A stretch of DNA of 34,744 nucleotides from Parcubacteria group bacterium GW2011_GWA2_38_13 (GTDB taxonomy: Bacteria; Patescibacteriota; Patescibacteriia; Buchananbacterales; GWA2-38-13): positions 1,622 to 36,365 of the forward strand of contig LBUD01000008.1 in the NCBI GenBank assembly GCA_000992395.1, read 5' to 3'. The position numbers and the translations under genes are program-made. Positions within the stretch are counted from its first letter, which is position 1, and every line of letters starts with the position of its first letter. The notes below the pieces were generated by a model. It was not told where the DNA came from. It saw nothing but the letters and a program-made list of their open reading frames with translations, and made no database searches. Below are positions 7,848 through 17,270 of the stretch, in pieces.

Positions 7848-8306
7848 TTAAATACCCTCAATTTCTTCGTGGAGTTTTTTGCTTTCTTTCTCTTGCCGCG
7901 CCTTTTCCCAATCAGCTACTTTGTAATGATTTTCTGAAATTATTGCTTGGAAATCATTTTCTATTTGCATTTCTTTCATTTTATACGCTTTTATTAACTT
8001 GGTTACCTCACTATCATCACTTTCACCGTGAACATGCATTTCAAAATTTTCGTCAGCATCTGGAAAAATGGTTTTTAATTTATCCCACCACATCCTTAAT
8101 TTATCAAGTCTTTCAAGTTTTTTTTCACTTGCTTCATGCTGTATGGCTTCGGAACATCTTAATACCTCTTTCTCGGTTTGGCAGTCTTCGATATTAAGCG
8201 GAACAATCTTTTTTTCGTCATCTTTGCCGGGGTTTTCTTGTTCGCCAATATTTTCGCTTGGAGGGACAATTTTCTCTTCAGGCACAAATGGATTGCTTTC
8301 TGGCAT
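7848..8306 (-). CDS. Hypothetical acidic protein
   Basis: 152-aa ORF with coherent codon usage, adjacent to and co-oriented with the K-rich ORF. No family recognised. Confidence 0.65.
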   Translation of the reverse strand: MPESNPFVPEEKIVPPSENIGEQENPGKDDEKKIVPLNIEDCQTEKEVLRCSEAIQHEASEKKLERLDKLRMWWDKLKTIFPDADENFEMHVHGESDDSEVTKLIKAYKMKEMQIENDFQAIISENHYKVADWEKARQEKESKKLHEEIEGI

Positions 8307-8335
8307 AAATTTTTGTTAATTAAATGATTAAATAG

Positions 8336-8353
8336 GTGGATTGAGTTATCCAC
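8336..8353. repeat. Hairpin GTGGAT-tgagtt-ATCCAC in the divergent promoter region
   Basis: Perfect 6-bp inverted repeat. Confidence 0.4.
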
Positions 8354-8467
8354 TCACGATTGTATTATAGTATGGAATAAATAAAAATACAAAGATGGTA
8401 TACTTATATAAACGGTGTCCGATGGTCGGGCACATTTTATAGATGGTTCTTTTAAAACGGAGGTTTT

Positions 8468-8662
8468 ATGGGAGAAAAAATTAGAAAAAAAGCTGAATTT
8501 AATTTTTCATTTTTAGATCTCACCTCCGTTGAAATATACGTGTTGCGCAGGCATTTGCATTTACGGGTTTCCAGGGAGGCTCGTATACGATTTGGGCGCT
8601 TGCGCTCGAAATATTTTCATACTGTGCTTCAAAGGGCTTTAGCCAAGGCAATGGCGGCGTAA
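8468..8662 (+). CDS. Hypothetical 64-aa basic protein
   Basis: Strong Shine-Dalgarno (CGGAGG) upstream and a downstream terminator. No family recognised. Confidence 0.65.
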   Translation: MGEKIRKKAEFNFSFLDLTSVEIYVLRRHLHLRVSREARIRFGRLRSKYFHTVLQRALAKAMAA

Positions 8663-8693
8663 ATCGTACTTTATTTTTTGGAGGGGATCACAA

Positions 8694-8726
8694 GAGCCTT
8701 TTCATTTTTTGAAAAGGCCTTTTTTT
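8694..8726 (+). terminator. Rho-independent terminator
   Basis: GCCTTTTC-attttt(t)-GAAAAGGC followed by CTTTTTTT. Confidence 0.85.
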
Positions 8727-8741
8727 ATTGACCCCCCCCTC

Positions 8742-8865
8742 TCCAGACTGTCCGAGAACGAATTTCTGTAGGGGCGACTCTTGTGGTCGCCCAGATACAT
8801 TACACAAATTTTGGGCGGGCACAAGACCCGCCCCTACATTTTTACGAATTTTTGGACGGTCTGGA
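8742..8865. repeat. Palindromic dispersed element copy A (TIR TCCAGACTGTCC / GGACGGTCTGGA)
   Basis: 11/12 terminal inverted repeat; inner hairpins GTAGGGGCGAC...GTCGCCC and GGGCGGG...CCCGCCCCTAC. Second copy at 19637-19758. Confidence 0.8.
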
Positions 8866-8917
8866 GGATTCTGCGAATTGGGTTTGCCAGCGGCAAACCC
8901 CTACGCTTAACGATAGC

Positions 8918-11119
8918 TTACGGTTTTTTGTGATTTTTACATTCCTTATTACTGCAAACAACAGATTCGTTTTTACCAAAAAGCATTAAGCTTTGGCACT
9001 CAGTGCATTTTTCTCCCGTCGGCGCCGCCCAGTACGCGTTTTTACATTCAGGATAATTTGAGCACGCGTAAAACACCCCTCGGCGCGAGCGCTTGGCAAC
9101 AATTTTTCCTTTGTTGCATTTCGGGCAAACTGCGTATTCCTTGGGTGGAGTTTTTTTAATATATTTGCATTCCGGATATCCGGAGCATCCGATAAAAAAT
9201 CCGAATCTGCCGCGTTTTCTCGTAAGATCTTTTCCGCATTCAGGACATTTTTCTTCAATTTTTTCCGCAGGTATCGCAACGCCATCCGCTCCGACTTCTT
9301 TTGTGTTTTTACATTCCGGATATCCGGAGCATGCCATAAATTTACCGTATCTCCCCATTTTTATCACCATGGGCTTTCCGCACTTTTCACACACCTCGTC
9401 GGTTTTTTCTTCTGTGATTTCTTTTTTTACAAGCTCTTTTTCTTTTATCGCAAGATTTTTATTAAAAGGCGTATAAAATTTTTCAATGGCCTTTTGCCAT
9501 TCCAATTTTCCTTCCGCAATATCATCAAGCTCGCTTTCAAGATTGGCGGTAAAATCATAATCAACGATATGCGGAAAGTGCTCAACCAAAACATCGTTTA
9601 CTAAAATTCCCATATCGGTGGGCTTTAATCTTCTGTCTTCTTTTAATACGTAGCCCCTTTCCTGCACCGTGGAAATGGTCGGCGCGTAGGTGGATGGCCG
9701 GCCGATACTTCTTTTTTCCAGCGCTTTGACAAGCGTGGCTTCTGTATATCGCGCCGGGGGTTCGGTGAAATGCTGATTTGAAGTAATTGTTTTTACATCT
9801 ACGTTATCTTTTTCTTGAATCTCGGGAAGAATGTTTTCTTCCATTGCTGAAGGATACAATTTTAAAAATCCATCAAAGGCGATAATGGATCCGGTTGCGC
9901 GAAAAATAGATACTTTTGATGTATCGGTAATATCCACCGAAGTTGTATCCACTACCGCTTCGGTCATTTGGCTTGCCATGGCGCGTTTCCAGACAAGATC
10001 ATACAGTTTGAGTTGGTTTGGATTCAGATATTGTTTGATTTCCTCGGGCGATAAATGCGCATGCGTTGGCCTGATGGCTTCGTGCGCCTCTTGCGAATTT
10101 CTTGCTTTGGTTTTGTAGGTTTTCGGCCCTTGATAATAATTTTGCCCGAAATTTTTTGCAATATAGCTTCCGGCCGATATAATAAATTTTTCAGAAAGGT
10201 TTGTTGAATCCGTTCTCATATAGGTGATAAGACCGACTTGGCCGATTTCGCCCAATTCAACTCCTTCATAGAGTTGTTGCGCAAGCATCATGGTTTGTTT
10301 TGCTGAAAAGCCGAGGCGGTTGTTGGCTGCCTGTTGGAGCGTTGATGTTGTATATGGAGCAGAAGGATTTCGTTTTGCCTGTTTTTTTTCAACGCTTGAA
10401 ATAAAAAATTTCTCATTTTCCAGACGGTTTTTTATTTTTTCCGCAAAGTCTTTAGTGTTTATTGTAAATTTTTCAATCGGTTTATTTTCATACGAAATAA
10501 TATGCGCGTGAAATTCCGATCCGGTTTTTGCAAATATTGCGTCAATGGTCCAATACTCTTCGGGCTTGAATGCCTGAATTTGGCGTTCGCGCTCTACGAT
10601 GAGGCGAACAGCAACCGATTGCACGCGCCCTGCCGACAGGCCCCGCGCCACTTTGTGCCATAAAAGCGGAGAGAGCTTATATCCTACCAAGCGGTCTAAA
10701 ACGCGCCGCGCCTGCTGAGCGTTTACAAGGTTCATATCCAAATCGCGCGGATTTTGGATAGCTTCTTTTATGGCTTCTTCTGTGATCTCATGGAAAGCTA
10801 TTCTTTTTATCTGATTTTTTTTCGGCTTGATGAGCTGTATCAGATGCCAGGAGATTGCTTCTCCTTCACGGTCTTCGTCTGTAGCGAAGTAAATGATTTT
10901 TGCTTTTTCAGCGTCTTTTTTCAGGGTTTCAACAACTTTTTTCGCTTTGAGAGGCACCGTGTAGGTTGGTTCAAAATTATTTTCAATATCAACGCCAAGC
11001 TTAGTTTTCGGCAAATCCCGGACATGACCAAAAGAGGATTCTACTTTGTAATCTTTTCCAAGAAATTTTGTAATAGTTTTTGCTTTTGTAGGGCTTTCTA
11101 CGATGACTAAATTTTTCAT
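8918..11119 (-). CDS. topA: DNA topoisomerase I (type IA) with C-terminal zinc-ribbon repeats
   Basis: MKNLVIVESPTKAKTITKFLGKDYKVESSFGHVRDLPK, GLITYMRTDST, and CxKCGKPMVIK-type zinc fingers. Confidence 0.97.
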   Translation of the reverse strand: MKNLVIVESPTKAKTITKFLGKDYKVESSFGHVRDLPKTKLGVDIENNFEPTYTVPLKAKKVVETLKKDAEKAKIIYFATDEDREGEAISWHLIQLIKPKKNQIKRIAFHEITEEAIKEAIQNPRDLDMNLVNAQQARRVLDRLVGYKLSPLLWHKVARGLSAGRVQSVAVRLIVERERQIQAFKPEEYWTIDAIFAKTGSEFHAHIISYENKPIEKFTINTKDFAEKIKNRLENEKFFISSVEKKQAKRNPSAPYTTSTLQQAANNRLGFSAKQTMMLAQQLYEGVELGEIGQVGLITYMRTDSTNLSEKFIISAGSYIAKNFGQNYYQGPKTYKTKARNSQEAHEAIRPTHAHLSPEEIKQYLNPNQLKLYDLVWKRAMASQMTEAVVDTTSVDITDTSKVSIFRATGSIIAFDGFLKLYPSAMEENILPEIQEKDNVDVKTITSNQHFTEPPARYTEATLVKALEKRSIGRPSTYAPTISTVQERGYVLKEDRRLKPTDMGILVNDVLVEHFPHIVDYDFTANLESELDDIAEGKLEWQKAIEKFYTPFNKNLAIKEKELVKKEITEEKTDEVCEKCGKPMVIKMGRYGKFMACSGYPECKNTKEVGADGVAIPAEKIEEKCPECGKDLTRKRGRFGFFIGCSGYPECKYIKKTPPKEYAVCPKCNKGKIVAKRSRRGVFYACSNYPECKNAYWAAPTGEKCTECQSLMLFGKNESVVCSNKECKNHKKP

Positions 11120-11207
11120 ATACGAATAATATTATACTAATATACGAACAGTACGAATGATACGAATAGATACGAATTCGTTTTGATTCATCTCGTTCGC
11201 AAACATT
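11120..11207. repeat. Degenerate word array (TACGAAT type, period about 9) with short inverted partner
   Basis: TACGAACAG TACGAATGA TACGAATAGA TACGAAT then TTCGttttgattcatctcgTTCG. Confidence 0.55.
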
Positions 11208-11267
11208 TAGATGTTCGCATTATATTGTTGCTTTTTAAGATAACTGAAAATTAAATATTTGTCAAAT

Positions 11268-12359
11268 TCATATCTTACAATACATTCCTCCGCCGGCATT
11301 TTTTATTGCTCCTTTTATTTCAAGCATTGAAAGCAGGGAATTGGCTTTTGCCGCGCTTATTTTGCTTTCCCGAATTATGCTGTCAATATGCATTGGTTCT
11401 TTTGCCAATAATGACATAAGCAATTCTTCATCAGGCGCAAAAACAATATCTCCTGATGTTTTTTTAAAATTTACCGCCGTTTCTATATTTAATTCTTCAA
11501 TAATATCTTCGGCGCACGTTACCAGTTTTGCGCCCATTTTTATGAGGTTGTTCACGCCTTTTGCGTTTTCATTATAAATATTTTGGGGAACGGCAAATAT
11601 ATCGCGATTTTGTTCAAGCGCGAATTTTGTCGTGATAAGCGCTCCTGATTTTTCCGGGGCTTCTATGACAAGGGTGCCAAGGCTTAATCCCGAGATTATC
11701 CGATTTCTTTGGGGAAAGTGTGTTTTTAAAGATTGCGTCCCGCAGGGATACTCGGATATTAATGCGCCGCCGGATTCTATTATTGTATGAGCAAGCGCGC
11801 GGTTCGCAACCGGATAAATATTATATTCATCAAGCCCGCCACCAAGCACCGCAAGCGTAACACCTTTAGCTTCAAGCGCTGCGTGGTGCGCAATCGCATC
11901 AATGCCCAGCGCGAGCCCCGATACAATAGCAAGCCCGCGTTGCGCAAGGGTGTAGGAAAGATCGTGAGCAATCATTTTTCCGTAAGAAGAAACCTTTCTT
12001 GTTCCGACAACGCCAAGCGCGAGCTCATAGCTTTTTATTGTGCCCCGATAGTACAGAAGCGGCGGGGGATTTGGTATTTCTTTCAAAAGTCTTGGATAGT
12101 TTGAATCAAAAAGAGAAAGCACGGATACTTTCTCTTGTATAAGGATTTCACATTCTTTGTCCGGGCTGATGAATTTTTTTTCATCCATTATGGCCGTAAC
12201 CGCGCTATTTTCAATGCCCATGGATATGAAATCAGCTGCTTTCGCAGTCCACGCGACCTTGCCACTTTTAAACCCTTTCATTATTTTCGTGAGCCGTATC
12301 GGACCAATATTTGTAATTTTTGTAAACGCAATCCAATAGGGTAAATTTTCGTCAATCAT
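11268..12359 (-). CDS. dprA: DNA-processing protein A
   Basis: YPRLLKEIPNPPPLLYYRG, GVVGTRKVSSYG, IVSGLALGIDAIAHHAAL, TLAVLGGGLD, FPQRNRIISGLS. Confidence 0.96.
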   Translation of the reverse strand: MIDENLPYWIAFTKITNIGPIRLTKIMKGFKSGKVAWTAKAADFISMGIENSAVTAIMDEKKFISPDKECEILIQEKVSVLSLFDSNYPRLLKEIPNPPPLLYYRGTIKSYELALGVVGTRKVSSYGKMIAHDLSYTLAQRGLAIVSGLALGIDAIAHHAALEAKGVTLAVLGGGLDEYNIYPVANRALAHTIIESGGALISEYPCGTQSLKTHFPQRNRIISGLSLGTLVIEAPEKSGALITTKFALEQNRDIFAVPQNIYNENAKGVNNLIKMGAKLVTCAEDIIEELNIETAVNFKKTSGDIVFAPDEELLMSLLAKEPMHIDSIIRESKISAAKANSLLSMLEIKGAIKNAGGGMYCKI

Positions 12360-12408
12360 AAGCTAACCATTGACATTAATAGAGTGATTTTGATAATATG
12401 AACTATTC

Positions 12409-12536
12409 TACCGCGCATTACTCTACCTGTTAGGCGTAACGAAATAGGAACCCCTCCTAATCCCTATTGCAGTTATGTAAGTAAATTAAGCAATTTATTG
12501 CGTAATTTACGCTAACAGGTAGTATTATGCTCGGTA
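12409..12536. mobile_element. MITE-like inverted-repeat element (about 30-bp imperfect TIRs)
   Basis: Left TACCGCGCATTACTCTACCTGTTAGGCGTAA; reverse complement of right end TACCGAGCATAATACTACCTGTTAGCGTAA. Confidence 0.65.
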
Positions 12537-12540
12537 TTTT

Positions 12541-13107
12541 TTAATTGAATTCATTCATCGCCTCCACCACTCCAACACTTAAAGATGATTCTATTGCCTC
12601 AATCATAAGCGATATGGATGATAGGATTTTTATAAATTCTTCGCTTGAAAATTTTTTCAAAACATATTCTTCAGCTAAAATATTTTGAGCATGCTCTCCA
12701 GCAATTCCGAGCCGGAACCTTGCAAAATTTTGCGTTTGGAGATGGTCTATGATTGATTGTACGCCATTATGGCCTCCCGATGATGCGTTTTGGCTGATGC
12801 GAATCTTCGCAAGTGGAAGATCTAAGTCATCGTGAATCACCATAATATCGTTGGAAGGAATTTTATAGTAATCGGCAATTGCTTTGACAGATACTCCGGA
12901 ATTATTCATAAATGTCATTGGTTTTGCTAGAATAATTTTTTCAGTAAGAATCTCGCCTTTTGAAATTTTTGCGTTAAATTTTTTTATTAATTTCCATTGA
13001 GCAAATTTTTCATTTTTTGTAATTTCATCAATGACCAAAAATCCCGCGTTGTGGCGTGTTTTTTCATATTGTTCGCCGGGATTTCCAAGGCCGATGATGA
13101 GTTTCAT
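12541..13107 (-). CDS. pth: Peptidyl-tRNA hydrolase
   Basis: MKLIIGLGNPGEQYEKTRHNAGFLVID, KPMTFMNNSGVSV, DDLDLPLAKIRISQNASSGGHNGVQSII. Confidence 0.97.
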   Translation of the reverse strand: MKLIIGLGNPGEQYEKTRHNAGFLVIDEITKNEKFAQWKLIKKFNAKISKGEILTEKIILAKPMTFMNNSGVSVKAIADYYKIPSNDIMVIHDDLDLPLAKIRISQNASSGGHNGVQSIIDHLQTQNFARFRLGIAGEHAQNILAEEYVLKKFSSEEFIKILSSISLMIEAIESSLSVGVVEAMNEFN

Positions 13108-13125
13108 AAGCGATAATTAGGGGGA

Positions 13126-13214
13126 CAGTAACCGGTAATCAGTAATCGGTAATTAAGAAATTGTTATTCCTGATTCCTGATTACTTGTTACTTATTACAC
13201 ATTGCTAGTTACCT
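13126..13214. repeat. Inverted pair of degenerate 7-nt word arrays (GTAATCA type)
   Basis: Left GTAACCG GTAATCA GTAATCG GTAATTA; right ATTCCTG ATTCCTG ATTACTT GTTACTT ATTACAC ATTGCTA GTTACCT. Confidence 0.8.
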
Positions 13215-14587
13215 ATTTTTGTCTTAAAGTTTACTCCTTCCAGATCAAATTGCGTGCGAAAAGTTTTTTTAACATAATTAAGATACGTTTCGTCAAGCGA
13301 TTGATTTTTTCCCAAATACAAAGTGAACTCCGGCGGGTTGGTGCGGGTTTGTTTTATTTTTGTAATGTATGGTTTTTCAATGCCGGTTCCGCCGTAGGGC
13401 TTTTTCATCCGCAAAATATTTTTTAAAATTTTCGCCAGCGCTTCATCGGTTGAGGCAATTTTGCGCCTTTCATATACTTCCAATATTAAGTCTAGAATTT
13501 TTTGAACATTTTTTCCATACACGGCGGATGTGTAGATTATCGGAGCCCATGAAAGCGGGGGGAGCATTTTTTTAATATAATCAGTGGCGATTTGTGCGGA
13601 TATGGTTTCTTTGTTTTGGATAAGATCCCATTTATTGGCGATTATTATCGCGCTTGCCGTGCTATTTTCAATAGTTCCCGACAGGCGCAGGTCCTGGCCG
13701 GATGAGTGAGTGCTTAAATCAAGCACGAAAAGAACGATGTCGGATTTTTTTATGCAATCAAGCGATCTTTTGTAGGAGACGGAATCAAGCCCGGGGGCGG
13801 TATTTCTTCTTTTTTTCAGGCCGGCCGTATCAACGAGCGTGATTTTTTTATCTTTATATATAATATCAATGTCTTGCGGTTCTCTCGTTGTCTGAGGGAT
13901 TGGGGAGGTTATGACGCGCTCTTCGCCAAGTATTGCATTGAGAAGAGATGATTTTCCCACGCTTGGCTTTCCTATGAATGATACGCGTATGGTTTCAAGC
14001 TCAGTTCCTTTTTCCACAAGATCCCAATTATTTTTTTGAACCTTGTTCAATTCTTCCACAATCCTATCAAGAAGATCTCCTGTTCCGCTTCCATTTTTTG
14101 CCGATACGGGGATTGGTTCGCCAAGCCCGAGCGAAAAAAAATCCGATACCCTGTCATTCCATTTCGGCGAATCAATTTTATTGCATGCTAAAACAATCGG
14201 TTTTTGAAAACGTTTGAGGATTTTCGCGAGGTCGCGGTCGTGTTTCATAAGTCCTGCCTGTCCGTCCGCCACAAATAATAAAAGCGTAGCTTCTTTCAAT
14301 GCTTTTTGTGTTTGCTTGATTACTTCTTTTTCAATCAAACCGGGTTCTTTTATCCATTTTTTTGTGCGCAATAATTCAATGCTGTTTTTTAGCTGTTCTA
14401 TATCAACTCCGCCCGTGTCAATAAGATTAAATTGAATTTTTTGCCATTGAACGCGGCTGTAAATTCGGTCGCGGGTGGTTCCGGGAACGGGCGAGGTTAT
14501 GGCTTTTTCAGTTTCCGTGAGCCGGTTGAAAAGCGTTGATTTCCCCGCGTTTATCCGTCCTATAATTGTGACTGTTGGAAGCGCCAT
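13205..14587 (-). CDS. der: Ribosome biogenesis GTPase Der (EngA)
   Basis: Two tandem G domains: GRINAGKSTLFNRLT...DTGG...NKID and GKPSVGKSSLLNAILGEERV...DTAGLKKRR...NKWD; KH-like C-terminus. Confidence 0.96.
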   Translation of the reverse strand: MALPTVTIIGRINAGKSTLFNRLTETEKAITSPVPGTTRDRIYSRVQWQKIQFNLIDTGGVDIEQLKNSIELLRTKKWIKEPGLIEKEVIKQTQKALKEATLLLFVADGQAGLMKHDRDLAKILKRFQKPIVLACNKIDSPKWNDRVSDFFSLGLGEPIPVSAKNGSGTGDLLDRIVEELNKVQKNNWDLVEKGTELETIRVSFIGKPSVGKSSLLNAILGEERVITSPIPQTTREPQDIDIIYKDKKITLVDTAGLKKRRNTAPGLDSVSYKRSLDCIKKSDIVLFVLDLSTHSSGQDLRLSGTIENSTASAIIIANKWDLIQNKETISAQIATDYIKKMLPPLSWAPIIYTSAVYGKNVQKILDLILEVYERRKIASTDEALAKILKNILRMKKPYGGTGIEKPYITKIKQTRTNPPEFTLYLGKNQSLDETYLNYVKKTFRTQFDLEGVNFKTKIGN

Positions 14588-14601
14588 AAATAATATTTTT
14601 T

Positions 14602-16098
14602 TTAATTAACGCTGGATCCGAATTCAATAAGTTTTTCCTGCCAGTTATCTCCCAGTATGATAAGTATATCGGATTTTGTATCTGTTGGATAGCGGATTTT
14701 TTTTCCTCCCGCGACAACGATATCCTGCGGGGCGCCGGAATCAAAGACTACTGCGTCAAAAATTATTTCCAAATCTTTAAGTATTTCTTTTTTGTTTTGC
14801 GCGGTTTGAGGCTTGAGATTGTAAATGATAGTTTTTTTGTAGGTGCGCAAAGGCGCGTTGCCGATTGTTCCAATGGAATAATTCTGGATAGCAAGGTAGT
14901 CCGAAGTTTTTTTTGCCAAGCCGACGACTTTTGTGCCATTATCTATTTCAATAATATTTTCTTTTTTTTGCTTATCAAGAGCTTGAATCGCTTTTTCTGC
15001 AATCCCCGAATCTTCAATTTTCGGTTTTTCCGCTTCAATGGGTTTATAGGTGTAGCTTGAAATAATATTTTGATCAAAAATATTTTCGGCAATTTTTTGC
15101 AGGTCGGACCAGTCACCGGCTCTTGTCTTCAATAGGTAGGCTGATGTTGAAGTTGAAGCATATAAGGGGCTTAGGGGACCGTCGTCCAATACCACATGGT
15201 TGATATTTTCCTGCGGAATAAACTTCACAACGTCATACAGGCGCAAGATCTCCCAGATTTCAAGATTTGTATCAATGTGTTCATTGAGCGATTGGAATAA
15301 CCGATTCAATGTGCTGAAATTCAGCAGTGTCGAAGGAGAAAGAAATTTTTCTTTTATCGCAAGCATTACTTTTTGCTGCCTTTTTGATCTTGCGAAATCA
15401 TTTCCTTCTACGCCCTTTGCTTTGCGCGACCGAACGAATTTTAATGCGGTTTCCCCATTCATATATCTGATTCCTTTTGATATTACCAAGTGTTCATACG
15501 CGCCATTGCCGGCGCCGGATGTATTTTCAATGGGATAATACGCGTCGTCAAGCGTATTTTCAACATTAATGGTAATGCCTCCGAGGTCATCAATGAGCTT
15601 GATAAATCCATCAAAATCTACACGGCCGTAATAATGTATGGGAATATTAAATATATTTTCAACAAGTGTTTTTGTTTTTATTCCCGCTGTTTCAGAGTTT
15701 TCCGCGCGCAGGATAGCGTATGCGGTATTTATTTTTCCGTTGCCCACTTCCGGTATGGTCACATAGAGATCACGTGGTATAGAAAGAATGCCAACGCTAT
15801 TTGTTGAAGGCCGGATACTGACAACCATCATGGTGTCCGTGAGATAGGGACCCTCATGCGTTCCTCCGCCGACTCCCATAAGCAGTATATTGATTCGGTC
15901 CTCGTTTTCTCCATTTAATTTTTTATTCGGGCTTGTGATAAAATGCTTTATCTGGGTAAAGATATTCGCTTCTTTAGCGCCTTCGGGTGCTGTAAAAATT
16001 TTATACAATATGTACGATGTGAATATAATAAAAAAAATAAAAATGGCAAGTATTATTTTGCCAAGAGCTGGTTTTTTTCTGATATTTTTTTCAATCAT
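14602..16098 (-). CDS. LytR-CpsA-Psr (LCP) family cell-envelope protein with LytR C-terminal domain
   Basis: N-terminal TM; ILLMGVGGGTHEGPYLTDTMMVVSIRPSTNSVGILSIPRDLYVTIP; ALKFVRSRKAKGVEGNDFARSKRQQKVM. Confidence 0.94.
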   Translation of the reverse strand: MIEKNIRKKPALGKIILAIFIFFIIFTSYILYKIFTAPEGAKEANIFTQIKHFITSPNKKLNGENEDRINILLMGVGGGTHEGPYLTDTMMVVSIRPSTNSVGILSIPRDLYVTIPEVGNGKINTAYAILRAENSETAGIKTKTLVENIFNIPIHYYGRVDFDGFIKLIDDLGGITINVENTLDDAYYPIENTSGAGNGAYEHLVISKGIRYMNGETALKFVRSRKAKGVEGNDFARSKRQQKVMLAIKEKFLSPSTLLNFSTLNRLFQSLNEHIDTNLEIWEILRLYDVVKFIPQENINHVVLDDGPLSPLYASTSTSAYLLKTRAGDWSDLQKIAENIFDQNIISSYTYKPIEAEKPKIEDSGIAEKAIQALDKQKKENIIEIDNGTKVVGLAKKTSDYLAIQNYSIGTIGNAPLRTYKKTIIYNLKPQTAQNKKEILKDLEIIFDAVVFDSGAPQDIVVAGGKKIRYPTDTKSDILIILGDNWQEKLIEFGSSVN

Positions 16099-16316
16099 AC
16101 TGAATTTTTATATCAAATTCATCCCTTCATTCCACAGTTTGAGGGTCTTTCAATATATTATACTAATAAAACAATGGAATAACAAGCATAGCACGTATTG
16201 TATAAAATAGCTATCTTGATTTCATTTGAATTCTTTGATATAATAATATAAAGTAATCTGTGGTAATGGATTCTGTTTTTGTGTTTGGAGGATTTATTTA
16301 TGCGTTTCCTTATTTT

Positions 16317-16390
16317 GGATGCGTAGCTCAGTTGGTTAGAGCGCGCCGTTCACATCGGCGAGGTCCCCGGTTCGAATCCAGGCGCATCCA
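16317..16390 (+). tRNA. tRNA-Val (anticodon CAC)
   Basis: GGATGCG acceptor with CGCATCC-A; anticodon arm CGCCG-TTCACAT-CGGCG; T loop TTCGAAT. One C.A mismatch in the T stem (CCCGG/CCAGG). Confidence 0.92.
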
Positions 16391-16403
16391 TATTCAGAAT
16401 AAA

Positions 16404-16538
16404 CTCGAAGCAAGAAATTCGAAATTCGAAACAAATTCCAAATTACAAAATTGTAAAATTTAAATATATTTTTGAAAATTAGAATTTTGAATTTCGATAT
16501 TGTTTCGGATTTCGATATTCGAATTTCGGATTTAAAAT
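16404..16538. repeat. Inverted pair of degenerate 7-nt word arrays (AAATTCG type)
   Basis: Left AAATTCG AAATTCG AAACA AATTCC AAATTAC; right AATTTTG AATTTCG ATATTGT TTCGG ATTTCG ATATTCG AATTTCG. Confidence 0.75.
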
Positions 16539-16543
16539 ACTTT

Positions 16544-17242
16544 ATGGCGAAAATTTTAAGTATTGCGCATCGCGGTGCAAGCGGATATGCTCCGGAAAAT
16601 ACTCTTAAGGCAATTCAAAAAGCAGTGAAGCTTGGCGCGGATATGATAGAGATTGATGTGCGAAGAACGCGTGACCGGCATATGGTGTGTTTTCATGATT
16701 ATCTTATGCATCGCTTAACGAACGGACATGGGCGCCTGAGAAATTATACGTATCAAGAATTAAAACGTTTTACCATTTGCGGAGAAGTCATTCCTACGTT
16801 GCCGGAAATTTTAAAAGAAATTAAAGGAAGCTGTCAGGTGAATATAGAAGTAAAGGAGCGCGGGCTGACAAAGGATCTCGCCCGGCTTGTGCGCGAAATG
16901 GAATTAACTCGGGATGTTTTGTTTTCATCTTTTTATCACCTTGAACTTGCAAAATTAAAAGCGCTAGACAGCCGATTGCGAGTTGCGTTGCTTTTTTCAC
17001 AACTGCCGTCTGTTTCGGTTGCCATGAAGATCGGAAAAGAAATACAGGCGGAGGCCTTGAATTTGCCGATGAAAAGAATTACACAACGGTACTTGCGGCA
17101 GATGATTGACGAAGCAAAGAGAAGAGATATGAAAATAAATGTCTGGACCGCCAATAGCCAAGAAGATATTCAATGGCTTAAGGAAACAGGAGTCCATGGG
17201 ATTATTACGGATTTTCCGGACAGGATAAAAAGTATTTCATAG
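16544..17242 (+). CDS. Glycerophosphodiester phosphodiesterase family protein
   Basis: ILSIAHRGASGYAPENTLKAIQKAVKLGADMIEIDVRRTRDRHMVCFHD. Start set to ATG 16544; the upstream extension to 16472 is translated word array. Confidence 0.93.
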   Translation: MAKILSIAHRGASGYAPENTLKAIQKAVKLGADMIEIDVRRTRDRHMVCFHDYLMHRLTNGHGRLRNYTYQELKRFTICGEVIPTLPEILKEIKGSCQVNIEVKERGLTKDLARLVREMELTRDVLFSSFYHLELAKLKALDSRLRVALLFSQLPSVSVAMKIGKEIQAEALNLPMKRITQRYLRQMIDEAKRRDMKINVWTANSQEDIQWLKETGVHGIITDFPDRIKSIS

Positions 17243-17270
17243 AAAATATATTATTTAAATTTAAGAAATT

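Noticed and set aside
16317-16390. Defective tRNA because of the T-stem C.A mismatch
   Set aside because: All other stems and invariant positions are intact; a single mismatch is tolerable and may be a sequencing difference.
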